DNA from: Henricia sp. BOLD:AAB3569
Lineage: Eukaryota > Echinodermata > Asteroidea > Spinulosida > Echinasteridae
DNA: 64,000 nt
Reading direction: 5' to 3'
NCBI GenBank assembly: GCA_037783545.1
Contig: JBBELK010000002.1
Location: 806,001 to 870,000, forward strand
Shown in pieces: positions 54,522 through 64,000 of the stretch. Position numbers and translations under genes: made by a program. Each line of letters starts with the position of its first letter. The first letter of the stretch is position 1. The notes under the pieces are model-generated. The model ran no database searches. It was given only the letters and a program-made list of their open reading frames with translations, and was not told where the DNA came from.

Positions 54522-55199
54522 CTAATTTGTCATTACCAAATCTGCCATTAACAATCTTAAGGTCGAAGTCTTTACATAAATCAATAAGCCTCTCCCATTG
54601 TTGTTTACTGTAGTGTCCTTATTGAACCTACTCGTGGTTATACCTACATCATCTAAACATTCTTTGGTATTTACAAAAGTATTGTCAAGTGCGTCAAGAA
54701 GAATGTCATCAGTTGAAACAAAGTCGTCAAGATTTCCAGTTCTTGCATTAAAATCACCGGCAATTAGAAACGGGCAATCATACTTAGCAGTGAGAAAAAC
54801 AATGTCATTAGAGATTACATCAAACATAGTAGAATCAAAATGTACCGACCCTTCATGAGGCATGTATATATTACCAACAATAAACTGAGAACCAAAAGCA
54901 TCTTTATTAATTAAAAGCCATAATATGTTATCAGACTGGGTTTCCTTTAAAACGGTTACATGTGGAAAAAGAGTATTTTTCACAAGACAACAAATACCAT
55001 GTACGCCTGGATATTTGTGGCCAACACCCTTTCTATGCATAATAACTGGAGAGTGATTAGTAAAATAACTGTTGTCAATAGAGTCTAATTTAGTCTCAGA
55101 AAGGCAAATTAAGTCAATATCGTTAATAAATTTATCAAGTACACTATACTTAAGTTTACTGCGTAAGCCACAGACATTAAGACTTGATAAACGAAACAA
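54522..55199 (-). pseudogene. LINE ORF2 APE-type endonuclease
   Basis: SLNVCGLRSKL (Asn), DLICLSETKLD (Glu) and FLIAGDFNARTG (Asp and Asn) are the AP-endonuclease blocks in order. It makes the target nick. The frame breaks at 54522, and the final His block SDVHCPLEL is at about 54405 in the next frame. Confidence 0.85.
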
Positions 55200-55283
55200 G
55201 ACATTGGGTTTGAGAAAATAGCAATGATCATTGTAAATTACTTGGCTCGATTTATTTACAACTTGGATGGGGTCGGGCCTGTC

Positions 55284-56263
55284 CTAGTGTCTCGGGTTAA
55301 AAAGACCACACTCCTTGAGCTTGAGCTCCGACCAACCAAGATGAAACAAGTCATCGGGCGAGTCAATGACCTGCCGTCTCTCCCTGCCACTTTCCTCAAC
55401 AACACAGTTGATGCGGCCGTAAATGGTCCACAATTTGTTAACTTTTGCATCCTTTTTAAGTTCCCCCACGATTCTTCCGCGGAAGCGTGTCAAGTCTTCA
55501 TTGACGAAGACTGACTGCCGGTTGGCTTTCTCTCGCAGGTTCTTGTTGTTCCTCATGATCGTCACTTTCGTCTCCCGTCGAACGAACTTAACTATGAATG
55601 GCCGTGGTTTGCCCTGGTTGTTATTCCGCTGCGAAGATAGTCGGTGGCTGACACTGATGTCTTCGCGGCAGATCGTTACGCCCATGTCTGCCGCGAGGTC
55701 AATGATCAATTGACTGGTGTTTTCTTCCGGGGATTCAGCAATGCCGAAAACTCTGACATTCTCCCTTCTGCCATATTGTTCCAGCCGGTCCAGCTCGAAT
55801 CTCTGGCTGACTGCCTCGGCGTCCGATTTGGGCATGTTGGGTGCTGGTTCTGCCTCCTTGCTGCTCTTGATCTCTGCCAGAATCTGGGCTGTAGAAGCTT
55901 GAATTGTAGCTGTCACAGCCGCGATGATGAGAGGCTGGATTGCTGCAATCACTTGGGACACCACGTCCGACAAGCCACCCGGCACGCTAGAGGTGACATG
56001 CAGCGCTTGACCGCCCGCACCACTCGCTTGCGACACCGACGCTGACGCTTTGTTTGCTCGGTTGGACTTCCTCGTGGTTGTAGCACCCGTACTCGCCTTT
56101 GGAGAAGAAGACACGGGCTTGTTTCCCTCCGGTTTCCCCCAAATTCGGCCATAGCCTCTGCGACAGCAGTCACGACAGTAGATTTGATAGAATCCACGTC
56201 AGGTGTTGAGCATTCCTGGGAATTTTGGGCAATTTCATCGGACAGAACTGAGAAACGAGACAT
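55284..56263 (-). pseudogene. LINE ORF1 (RNA-binding protein)
   Basis: Starts MSRFSVLSDEIAQNSQ at 56263 and shifts frame near 56114. It has a Ser/Thr/Ala-rich start (KASTGATTTRKSNRANKASA), a short coiled segment around ELDRLEQYGRRENVRVFGI, and an RRM-like L1-type middle: EDISVSHRLS, RPFIVKFVRRETKVTIMRNN and SVFVNEDLTRFRGRIVGEL. It binds the element's RNA. Confidence 0.75.
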
Positions 56264-56389
56264 GCTTGTGGTGTGCCGCGCCCTTTCAATACTGATTGTT
56301 GCAAAAGTTTGTATTTTTCATATGCTCGTTTCCAGGACGCGGAAGATGCCAGCGTCATGAAGGCATACGAGAGAGCGTCCCGTGCCTAG

Positions 56390-57520
56390 TACGTCGTGTG
56401 TTTTATGTAATTTCAACTAGGCTACTTCATTCATCTAAAGAAGAGCCAACTGAAGCCTGTCAATCGAATGATTCATTTGGGCTTGGGCATATGTTCAAAG
56501 TTGCTGTCATTTTGGATACCGGATAAAAAGACAGTGGCTTTTGCCAGTACGAGGGAGGACCTTTTGTCCATGGACGGAGTCCTCCTGAAAGCCGTACAGC
56601 GTTTCACTGGCAAATGCCAGAGTTTTGTTTCGGTATTTCAGGCAGCTCGACTGTTTGTGAGAGAATGCTGCATTTTTACAACCCAGCTAGACGACATCAC
56701 ACCACTCCCTTTAACGCAGCCCGTGCAATGTCCGTTCACGGCGCTTCGTTGACTCGATCTCAACGCCCATACCTTGGAGAAAGGAGCGCCATTTAGAAAT
56801 GTGTATCAGCTCGGATGCATCCTGCTACACGTGGGGTGGTGTACTCAAGCAAGAGGGGGCGGGGGGGGGGGGGGGGGGAGACATAACCTTTGGAGATTAC
56901 TGGCCCCCTGAAGTCCAAAGGTCATCAGACATGTGTTACAATGAGGCACTGGCGCTTTATTTCGTTCTCACGTCAGTAATGGACCAGCTGTGGGATATGA
57001 GTCAGAGTAGATGCGCAGGTGGATTCACAAAGCTTATATCTGGTATGCTCTAGCGGGTGTCTTAAGGGTCATATTCACTCTCACCTTGGAGGCGAATTTC
57101 GATCTTAGGCTCCATTGGATAGCATCAATCAATAACCAGGCGGACACTCCATCCAGAGCGTTGTCCAGGGCAGACTTACGGTATTCGCACTCCCTTCAGC
57201 AGGTGTTTGGGGGAATCACAGGATTCACATTCGACCTCATGGCCCTACCATCTAACGTAATGAATGGGAAGAATGGGCCGCCTTTACCCTTCTTTTTCAG
57301 GGATCCGGTTCCGGGCACGTCCGGAGTAAATGTTTTTGCTCAGCCATGTCTTTTCACCATTTGCGGTTATTTTGTCTCTCATCCGGCTCCTATGCGAATA
57401 GGGGGACGTGCGGGTCACTGTATTGGTGCCAAAGCATCATCAGCCAAGACCCTGGTGGCCACATGTATGCTCTTTTGCCATGAGATCGATGCGTCCCAGC
57501 GAAGCCGGTCAAACAGGAGT
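56390..57520 (+). pseudogene. Ngaro-like RT thumb, RNase H and linker
   Basis: LGYFIHLKKSQLKPVNRMIH (about 56420), LQRF-type VQRFTGKCQSF and FQAARLFVRECC (about 56600-56680) are the thumb. RNase H starts SSDASCYTWGGVLKQE (56802), where a 20-G run interrupts the frame at 56857-56878, then DYWPPEVQ and NEALALYFVLTSVMDQLWD. LHWIASINNQADTPSRALSR (about 57110) is the RNase H end. A linker with FDLMALPSNVM follows. Confidence 0.75.
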
Positions 57521-57559
57521 GCTTGAGGTGCCCTCCAAATGAGGCTACATACCAAACGA

Positions 57560-58090
57560 ACGAGGACTTCCGCTTGAACTTTGGGTATTCGACTGCTACT
57601 TTCCACGGAGCCCCGGCATTCAACGAGAGGTACCTCCGATGCAGAAGTCGGTTCTACTTGTTTCCGATTCCATGTTCAAGGGTATGGTCAGGTTTACTTT
57701 GCCCTTTGGTATTTGGGGGAGCGCGAATGTGCGCCCTATTTCGGGCTCTTGCATCGGCCTGTCAAGCGCAGATGTACGACTTAGTGGTTTTACATAGTGG
57801 TATCAATGACATTTAGCCGCTCAGCTAAGAGTGGGTCGGGAGTCGAGGAGCTTCTCCGTGTTTTCCGAGCGCCCGATTCGTCGGCAATTTGCCAGACGCG
57901 TAGTGTAGATATCATGTCAATCATTGCGTGTCATCGACAAACCCCGCGCTAAGGGGGCTTTGCAAGGACTCTAGTTGGCATTTCCTATCCAATGATCATA
58001 TCTTTCAGCTCGATCTAAAGGACCAGGTACATTTGACTACGGAAGGAACTTTGAAGCTTCATCGACGGTTGTGCATGTTCCTAAGGTCCA
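57560..58090 (+). pseudogene. Ngaro-like SGNH hydrolase module
   Basis: RGLPLELWVFDCYFPRSPG, then SVLLVSDSMFKGMV (serine block), DLVVLHSGINDI (Asn block, about 57780-57815) and DLKDQVHLTTEGTLKLHRRL (Asp/His block, 58014-58072), across three frames. All three SGNH blocks survive. The order between RNase H and recombinase equals that of the minus-strand relic at 12-14 kb. Confidence 0.7.
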
Positions 58091-58424
58091 TGTGTGGCGA
58101 GCGCACAGGTCCTGCTGTGGGTCTGGAGGGCTTGCCTCCGAGTCCGTCTGCGTAGCATTAGTTCGGTTTTGTTCTACAAGCATGACACGGAATTTTCCTC
58201 TCTTGACACAGCTAATCCAAACCAGACTAGAGGAGTTCAACCGAAGGTTGGACAGTCGTCCTTATGAAAAAAAGGAAGGCTAGTCTAGTAAGTGATTTCA
58301 AGAGGTTTTTGCGACGAAATCACGGGACCGGGTTTCACACTGACAGTTACGAGGTCAGTCGCACAACTCCATCATCGACATCATCAAATTTCTCGGGTGT
58401 CTGAATCTTAGGAAACAAGGACTT

Positions 58425-59110
58425 CAAGAATGCAGATGTCCACGGCATTTAGCATCGGGCATGGTAGACTCGTATACACGGCAATTGAGGGCACATTTTA
58501 ACACGCTGGGCACTAGGAACCCATGAAACCCGCTAGGCAAAGAAGGGAACCCCTGTACATCAAATCATGTCCACAAATATTTAAATGCCATTTGAATGGA
58601 GCAGGCAGAGGCTCATGCTACCCCGAAACAAGCTGTTCCCGTTTTTTTTTCTGTCAAGATGCGATGGCTTAATTGTGAGATTTAGGGGCGTATACGCGGT
58701 TTAATCGAAGCTGGAACTTCAAGCTTCATCAAAAATTATATATTGCGATCGCGCCGCGGATTTGGACCGTACCAAGACATACGAAGTGTCAATAATCGAC
58801 GGCAGGGATCTGCTTCTTAATCATACTATTGGCAAGACAATAAGGGAGGGACATTCTTCCCTGATTGTTATCCCCTAATTGGACGACAGCGAGATAGACC
58901 CAGTTGGAGCACTCGACCCGTTTCGGTGCAAGCTCTATTAGGAGCTCCATTCGCAAGGGTTTATGCACGTACAACGCCGATTTTGCCTGCAATTGAAAGG
59001 AAACCCATTTGTTTTATCATCTGTACCCAACCGAAGTGCCGATGCCAAGGGGCAAACATCATTTAACGCAAACCACCAAGTGGCCAGCAAAGAAAGCTAT
59101 GCACAATATA
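58425..59110 (+). pseudogene. Tyrosine recombinase, decayed
   Basis: VDSYTRQLRAHFNTLGTRNP (about 58460-58520) and KEGNPCTSNHVHKYL match the N-terminal part of Ngaro recombinases. HTIGKTIREGHSSLIVIP (58822-58876) and DDSEIDPVGALDPF follow, then GFMHVQRRFC. The catalytic Arg/His/Tyr set cannot all be placed because of stops. I recognise it from motif order only. Confidence 0.6.
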
Positions 59111-59139
59111 ATTCGCTAATATTAAATTCTCCTCCTTAC

Positions 59140-59430
59140 TCAGTTGAGGAAAACGAGGCTTTTCCCTTTTCTCCTACCATTCATGAAAATGAGGCCTTAC
59201 CCCTTGCAATGCCATGGCGGAAATACGGAGTCCCTTTAACCACATTGCACGAAGATGGGTATCTTCTATTTTATCCTACCACCGCTTAACACAGCATTCG
59301 CGAAACGGGCCTTCCTCAGCTGCTTTACATATCATTCACGAGACAGGGCTTTTCCCTTTAACACACATTTGGCGAATGGGGTTTTTCGCTTAAACATCCA
59401 TTGCGAAACGGGGTATGTCCCTTAACATAT
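59140..59430 (+). repeat. Degenerate CATTCGCGAAACGGGG minisatellite
   Basis: About seven units near 40 bp: CATTCATGAAAATGAGGCCT, CATTCGCGAAACGGGCCTTC, CATTCACGAGACAGGGC, CATTGCGAAACGGGGTATG, each followed by CCCTTTAACA-like bases. The frame 58963-59289 runs into it, so that ORF is partly repeat. It leads directly into the G tract. Confidence 0.65.
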
Positions 59431-59431
59431 A

Positions 59432-59463
59432 CCGGGGGGGGGGTGGGGTGGCGGGGGGTGGGG

Positions 59464-59504
<41 letters not shown>

Positions 59505-59526
59505 CGGGGAGGTGGGTTGGGAGGGG
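59432..59526 (+). repeat. Very long G tract
   Basis: About 95 bp with nearly all G, including an uninterrupted run of more than 40. It encodes nothing. Assembly length here is unreliable. The antisense proline-rich frames at 59358-59687 are artefacts of it. Confidence 0.85.
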
Positions 59527-60089
59527 GCTGAAAGCATCGGGAATGCAGATTTGGAGGAAACACACTTGTAACACACAATGCCAAAAGCCATAATCAACTT
59601 TTCAATTCTTTGAAACTTGTTTTTTTTTTTTGCATTGAAAGAATAAAATATACATGTGCACATGTCCGAAGAACGCATGCTACGCAAATCTCAAAATACA
59701 TTCGGTGCGCCACACGCGCCCGCGCCGCCACCAGCCTAGTTTTGTACACCCAAAGATTTACATACATTCACATATGGAGCTCAATGCTGTACACCAGTAC
59801 CAGCGCCCGCTTGAACCGGAAGTAGGCCTAATGCACAAACCTACAGCGGCGCGGGCGCGCCACGCAGTCATTCACAGAAGGGATATAACTGATCCCAACT
59901 ACTGCAAAATTAAAGGATGCGATGTTTGGGTCTTTTACGAAGAGCTAGTGAACAACCAGCATCTGGAGCGCCAGAATCACGACTGACTATAGGGTCATCA
60001 GGACCCCACACGGGAATTCAGTTCGTGTGCGGGACAAGATAGTGAAGAAGATCGCTCATCCGTTGTATTCCCATTGTGATAATGCTACG

Positions 60090-60440
60090 TTTACACCATG
60101 TCCCCGGCAGTCCCGGTAGAGGAGCACCGGGGAGGCACCGGGATGGACGTCGGGGAGCGTAGGGGACTGGGGTGGCGAAACGTGAATGACCGTAGCTCAC
60201 CCTTGCCACCGGCCGGTGAGCAGCTCTGTCAAAAATTTTGCCCCGGCAGTCCCGGCACTAATGAGAATCGTCCTGGGGGCCGCAGTGGGACGGGGCTTCC
60301 GTCACAGGGCGTGACGGACCGCAGTGTGCCTTGACTCACCGGGGTGTGGCACCTTGGGGTGCCGGGGAACTCTGATCGCGGCCGGTCCCTCGCGCTCCGC
60401 CACGTTTGGAAGCCCGGCACCCCACGGTCTGCCAGGGCCC
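60090..60440 (+). repeat. GC-rich imperfect repeats (CCCGGCAGTCCCGG type)
   Basis: CCCCGGCAGTCCCGG occurs at about 60100 and 60241, with GCACCGGGGAGGCACCGGG between. It resembles the GC-rich repeat in the LINE at 17050-17375. No gene is seen. Confidence 0.5.
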
Positions 60441-60444
60441 GACA

Positions 60445-60775
60445 CACGACGTCGGGCCAACGTTGGGACCATGTGTGCTTCCGCGTTGGCCCAATGTGGG
60501 CCAATGACGTTGGGCCAGCGTGATTTTGCTCATCAAGGTTACGATGGGCCAACGTCGGCAAGAGACATCGGCCCAACGTGGAAACAATGTTGGGCCAACG
60601 TTAGCCTTTTATGTATCATTTAGAGTTGACGTTGGGCCAACGTCTGGCCACCCTTCACCCAACAACATGCCCACACTCAACCGACGTAGGAACAACGTGG
60701 GGCCAACAATGGCACCACCTGTAATACTAGTGTCAAACGTTGGGCCAACATGGTACCAACCATTTCCCAACCTTT
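60445..60775 (+). repeat. GTTGGGCCAACGT minisatellite
   Basis: About twelve copies or half-copies of the palindrome ACGTTGGGCCAACGT and variants (GTTGGCCCAATG, GATGGGCCAACGTC, GGGGCCAACAATGG) at irregular 20-40-bp spacing. Each unit can fold on itself. I recall similar repeats from other marine animals. Confidence 0.75.
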
Positions 60776-60789
60776 ATACAGGGTAGCTG

Positions 60790-62355
60790 CCAACATGTTG
60801 ACTGCCCCCGCCCCCACCTAACCCCAACCACACCCAACCCCCCTAAACATGGCAAACCATAACAACCAGAAATTGAACATCATATCAGAATATTCCGTCT
60901 GTTTACATGTATTTTGAATGTATTCAAAAATGACAAAACACATTGCTATAAACATTATGTATAACTTATTAAACATTTGTACATTATGTAGAAGGTCATG
61001 ACGACGGCAGCAGAGCAGAAACTAAAGCACGTTAAAAATATTGAAAAATACAGTCGAACACTGTTAATACAAGGTCCTTGCGTCTTTGAAAATCCTTGTC
61101 TTAACAGTAATCTTGTATTATCAGTCTTGAAAAAAGCATTGCTTTGTATTATCAGTGTTCGACTGTATACTTTGATAACAATTTATTACAAAGAATAATG
61201 TTTGGTATGATGCAAAATCACCGTTGAAATGTTTAGTAACGCAAGTGTTTGGCAACTACTACAGATAAAAAAAAGAAGCTTATAATAGTATAAGTTCACA
61301 GCACCATTTCAGTTATATTGACCGAGTAAAATTTGTATCAAAAATGGACCAAAAAAATGTAAATACATGTACAATGTACTGCAAGTTATAAAAAAAGGTA
61401 ATTCTATAAATTGTGAGCCTTAAAGTGTGACATTGGTGTTTTTGTTACAACCTGGCCAGGAGTATTAAAGGCCAATTAAATGTATATCATTTGCAGTAAC
61501 AAAATCATCACAATCATTCACAAAGAATGGCAATTTTAGCGAATCGCCGCACTATGGGCACTGCCATTTTGTCTGATTACTGGGCAAAGAATGATATCTT
61601 TGTGCATTTTAATTCATTCCTATGACAATACAGTCAACAAAGTTGTACGCAAAAAGTCATTCTAGCCCAGGCAGTATTTAGACAAATGGCGGCGCCCATA
61701 CCATGTGGCATTGCTGCAATTGTCATTTTTTGTGAAAATTCGTATTTGATTTTTAGTGGGTAATATTTTTTGTTATATTGCAAGTTGTACTTGTTATGCA
61801 CAAGGTTCTTTTTTGGTTATTTAACCAGCACACGGACACCCAGGATTTCGTTGTTCAAACCTATAATAAAAATGTTAGTTTGATGATAAAAACACAAAAT
61901 TAGGAGGTAAAGTGTCATGAATTTTTGTTTACTGTAGGGATGGGATGCGTTTAACAAAATTAAAAACCGGTTTTTCCGTAAAGTTTAAACGAAACCCAAT
62001 TTTGAAGAATTTACAATAGTTTTCAGGGGGTTGTTTGTAATGACTTCTTGAAATTGGAATAAGTTTATATGCGGTCGTAGTAAAATGTTGACTATGCAAA
62101 TAAAGTTTCAGCGTTATTTTGGGGGCCTGGGGGATTGTGTGCATTGCAATTTTCAAATGCATCTACATACATGTATAAACAACAGCAACAATGCTTGGTG
62201 TCGACCGAACGGTTAACCAACACTTGAAAGAATAATTACAAACTGGTTTTTGAATTAACCGTAAATTCCCATTCCTAGTTTAGTGTATGAGGTCCCAGAG
62301 GGTGTCCGTGCATGGTGATATTTTCTTATGACATCTTTAAAAAGGTAACATAAAT
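60790..62355. other. AT-rich non-coding stretch
   Basis: No gene recognised. It holds the small Tc1-like element at 61051-61165 and several TACATGTA motifs. Confidence 0.5.
61051..61165. mobile_element. 115-bp mariner/Tc1-like MITE
   Basis: Ends CAGTCGAACACTGTTAATAC and, inverted, CAGTCGAACACTGATAATAC, with TA duplicated at 61049-61050 and 61166-61167. It is non-coding. Confidence 0.8.
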
Positions 62356-62359
62356 GTCG

Positions 62360-62965
62360 GCATAGTCGTAAGGTCCATGACATCGCCACCCTATACATGC
62401 CTTTACGGTTCCCCCATAATTCACTGCGCGCGGAACATGGCACAGTGCATGATGGGATGCAATTCTAGTACACATCGTCTCTGCGCTCACAGCTTTATTG
62501 CACAAGTGAATGAGAATTGACAGTACTCGGTCGCTTCAAACTTGTAAAACGTGACAAATTTGTGTTTTTGACAAATTTTCACTGGTAATATAGACCTCCG
62601 ATACAAATTCAACCTACTGTATGTCTGTTTTGGGATTATATCGTCGTGAAAAACTGACACGGGTTGTCATAATGTTTATACTCCGATAGCGCGATACAAT
62701 GACAGTGCACAACGCGTCGAGTGTACCGAGAAGATGCCCACGCACTCAACGCGTCTTGCATGGTCATTGTATTCCCATTCACTTGAGCAATAAAGCGGTG
62801 AGGGCCGAGGCGATGTGTACTAGAATTGCATACCATCATGCACTGCGCCATCTACCGTGCGCAGTGAATTGTGGGGGAACCGTAAAGTCACGTATTGATA
62901 AACAATGGCTTATGAATAGGGTGGCGACATCACGCGGACATGGCGACTATGCCAACATTTACTTT
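62360..62965. mobile_element. Foldback element, arms about 170 bp
   Basis: TGTCGGCATAGTCG, GACATCGCCACCCTAT, TTTACGGTTCCCCCATAATT, CACAGTGCATGATGGGATGC and AATTCTAGTACACATCGTC, on the left, return inverted and diverged at 62780-62965 (GACGATGTGTACTAGAATTG-like). Mirror-image small ORFs arise from it. Confidence 0.7.
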
Positions 62966-63269
62966 ACAGATTGAGAATGCGAAATTTAAGAATGGTAAAC
63001 AGAAAAATATGACAAAATATGGTGTAAAAATCTCATCACCCGAAAGGTAAGTGTGAGGGGTGTGGTACGTCAGAAAAAGTTCTCTGGTCAAGATCCTTTA
63101 ATCTCGTTCTGCAGCAATCTCAGCTCCAGCTCCACTCCTGGCGATTTCTCGCTCGGCCGCTTGATTTATCTTCGCAAAATTCTCTACATCGTGTCGCGAG
63201 GATGACGGTTTGGTGGGGTTTGAACTTGACAGCTTCTGAAATAGAATTAAGATTTTATTTATACTATTA

Positions 63270-63700
63270 TAGCATGAAAAAAAGGTATTTTTTTCGTATA
63301 CATTGAACAAGGACGGACTTGAATGAAATTACCTCCTGAAATCAACAGATCATTCAGTTCTAAGCTGTATTTTTTTCGTATACATTGAGTAAAAATTTGA
63401 ATGAAATTACTTCCTGGAATCAATTTTTCATCAAATTCTAAGATATACTTCCGACTTGCACTTCTGTCGCAAATGTTGCATTTCTGAGATAAATAAATGA
63501 TAAATTACTGCGTAAAGTAATGCACAAAATGACGCAGCGGGCGGTCTGTGCGTAAGTGTGACAACAGAGGGCGCTGCGCCCGCGTGAATGGTTATCTTGT
63601 GCACTAACTAAAGGCAATTTTGAAGGAGAAAATGTGACAGAAAAGTGGGAAGTATATGTATTGGAATCAGATTATCTATTGATTCCAGGAGGTAATAGTT
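63270..63700. mobile_element. Rearranged relative of the hAT-like foldback
   Basis: Two copies of the left end, GTATTTTTTTCGTATACATT (63289 and 63369), then ATACTTCCGACTTGCACTTC, GTCGCAAATGTTGC, GAGGGCGCTGCGCCC and a mirrored end near 63680. The duplication of one end distinguishes it from 28394-28789. Confidence 0.6.
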
Positions 63701-63713
63701 TCTCTAAAACCAA

Positions 63714-63890
63714 CTCGACCGTTGTAGGCCTACCAACTCGATTTGGCAAACGGTCGAGTTGGCAAACGGTCGAGTTGTCACAAGGATTAAGTTGACTATG
63801 ATGATCATGCTATGATCAACTAGGCCGGGTCATACTAATTGCCGTCAACTGCCGTCAACTGCCGTCAACTACCGTCAACTACCACCCAAT
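63714..63890 (+). repeat. Two short tandem repeats at the window end
   Basis: GGCAAACGGTCGAGTT is doubled at 63746-63778 and is also the inverse of AACTCGACCGTTG just before it. Then GCCGTCAACT repeats about five times (63841-63880) with a 10-bp period. The rest to 64000 is plain AT-rich DNA. Confidence 0.75.
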
Positions 63891-64000
63891 ACCACATTTT
63901 AATCAGAAATCAATAGATTATAGCATACTGACAAAGTAAATGCCGTATTTATGATGTAAAGCTGCCTAAAAATGACTAAAAATATTACTTTTTTGTGAGG

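Larger units (their letters stand above)
51502..56275 (-). mobile_element. Two-ORF LINE (about 4.8 kb), nearly full length
   Basis: The 3' end on the minus strand is AATAAACCATTCAACCATTC at 51530-51505, and the 5' end is near ORF1's start at 56263. It has ORF1 (56263-55284), ORF2 with endonuclease (55199-54522), linker (54468-54016), palm (53538-52831), thumb (52653-52429) and a C-terminal zinc knuckle (52270-51710). Many stops and frameshifts are present, so it is dead but long. It inserted in the Ngaro-like element. Confidence 0.85.
50990..59110 (+). mobile_element. Ngaro-like retrotransposon, interrupted by a LINE
   Basis: Plus-strand order: reverse transcriptase palm (50997-51500), LINE insertion (51502-56275), RT thumb (56390-56700), RNase H (56799-57190), a conserved linker with FDLMALPSNVM and GTSGVNVFAQ (57230-57350), SGNH hydrolase (57560-58090) and tyrosine recombinase pieces (58425-59080). 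Stops and frameshifts throughout make it inactive. Ngaro/DIRS elements integrate with a recombinase and leave no target duplication, in line with none being seen. Confidence 0.75.

Noticed and set aside
59358-59687. Proline-rich antisense protein
   Set aside because: It is the complement of the long G tract, with no start context, domain or conserved flanks.

Overview
The window is animal DNA: coding pieces are split by GT-AG introns, most of the sequence is transposon-derived, and there are tRNA-derived SINEs, LINEs with (TAA)n tails and dozens of foldback elements. The style of the repeats (TTAA-flanked elements opening AGGNA..., a GGGGCCAATTTCATAAAGC foldback, GTTGGGCCAAC minisatellite, Penelope and Ngaro-like elements) fits a marine deuterostome, most likely an echinoderm and perhaps a sea star. 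The taxon is my inference from memory of repeat families and was not searched.

Host genes. Two tandem copies of a gene for a secreted or cell-surface modular protein lie on the + strand about 39.2 kb apart. Copy 1 shows a LamG-like exon (1571-2332), an Ig-like exon (2958-3275) and a 42-bp exon (3445-3486). Copy 2 shows the same three (40751-41512, 42150-42464, 42636-42677), plus a 75-bp exon (48443-48517) and a terminal exon with the stop (49003-49016). Every internal exon starts and ends in phase 1. A first exon with a signal peptide and the first half of a C-type lectin domain, also with a phase-1 donor, lies at 24459-24822. It may be the 5' exon of copy 2 or a separate lectin gene. The duplicated block runs from about 0.9-8.0 kb to about 40.4-45.4 kb, and the two copies show several transposons as filled and empty sites.

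Repeat layout. 0.1-0.9 kb: a SINE split by a TTAA element. 3.8-6.2 kb: two head-to-head Penelope-like 3' ends. 8.7-9.6 kb: a foldback element of GTTAAC/AGATCT palindromes. 10.5-11.6 kb: two tandem foldback units rich in AACGTCG. 12.1-16.4 kb: two head-to-head 5' ends of a tyrosine-recombinase (Ngaro-like) retrotransposon. 16.7-20.7 kb: CR1/L2-type LINEs on both strands. 20.8-22.9 kb: a MULE (Mutator) transposase relic, broken by a Tc1-like element that itself holds a LINE tail, and followed by two histone-type 3' stem-loops. 22.9-25.1 kb: foldback elements and a LINE around the lectin exon.

25.2-39.5 kb is a nest of elements bounded by inverted AACGTCG arrays. It holds an 8.7-kb TTAA-flanked element, a 2.6-kb Mutator-like element with a perfect 9-bp target duplication, a hAT-like foldback, a piggyBac transposase scrap and a LINE. 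45.4-47.1 kb is an L2-like LINE. 51-59.1 kb is a second Ngaro-like element (RT, RNase H, SGNH-like, recombinase) interrupted just after its YIDD-type motif by a 4.8-kb LINE with ORF1 and ORF2. 59.1-60.8 kb holds minisatellites and a very long G tract. 61-64 kb holds small foldbacks and AT-rich DNA.

I see no rRNA, functional tRNA, CRISPR or bacterial-style operons. All reading was by eye, so element edges without a target duplication are approximate.
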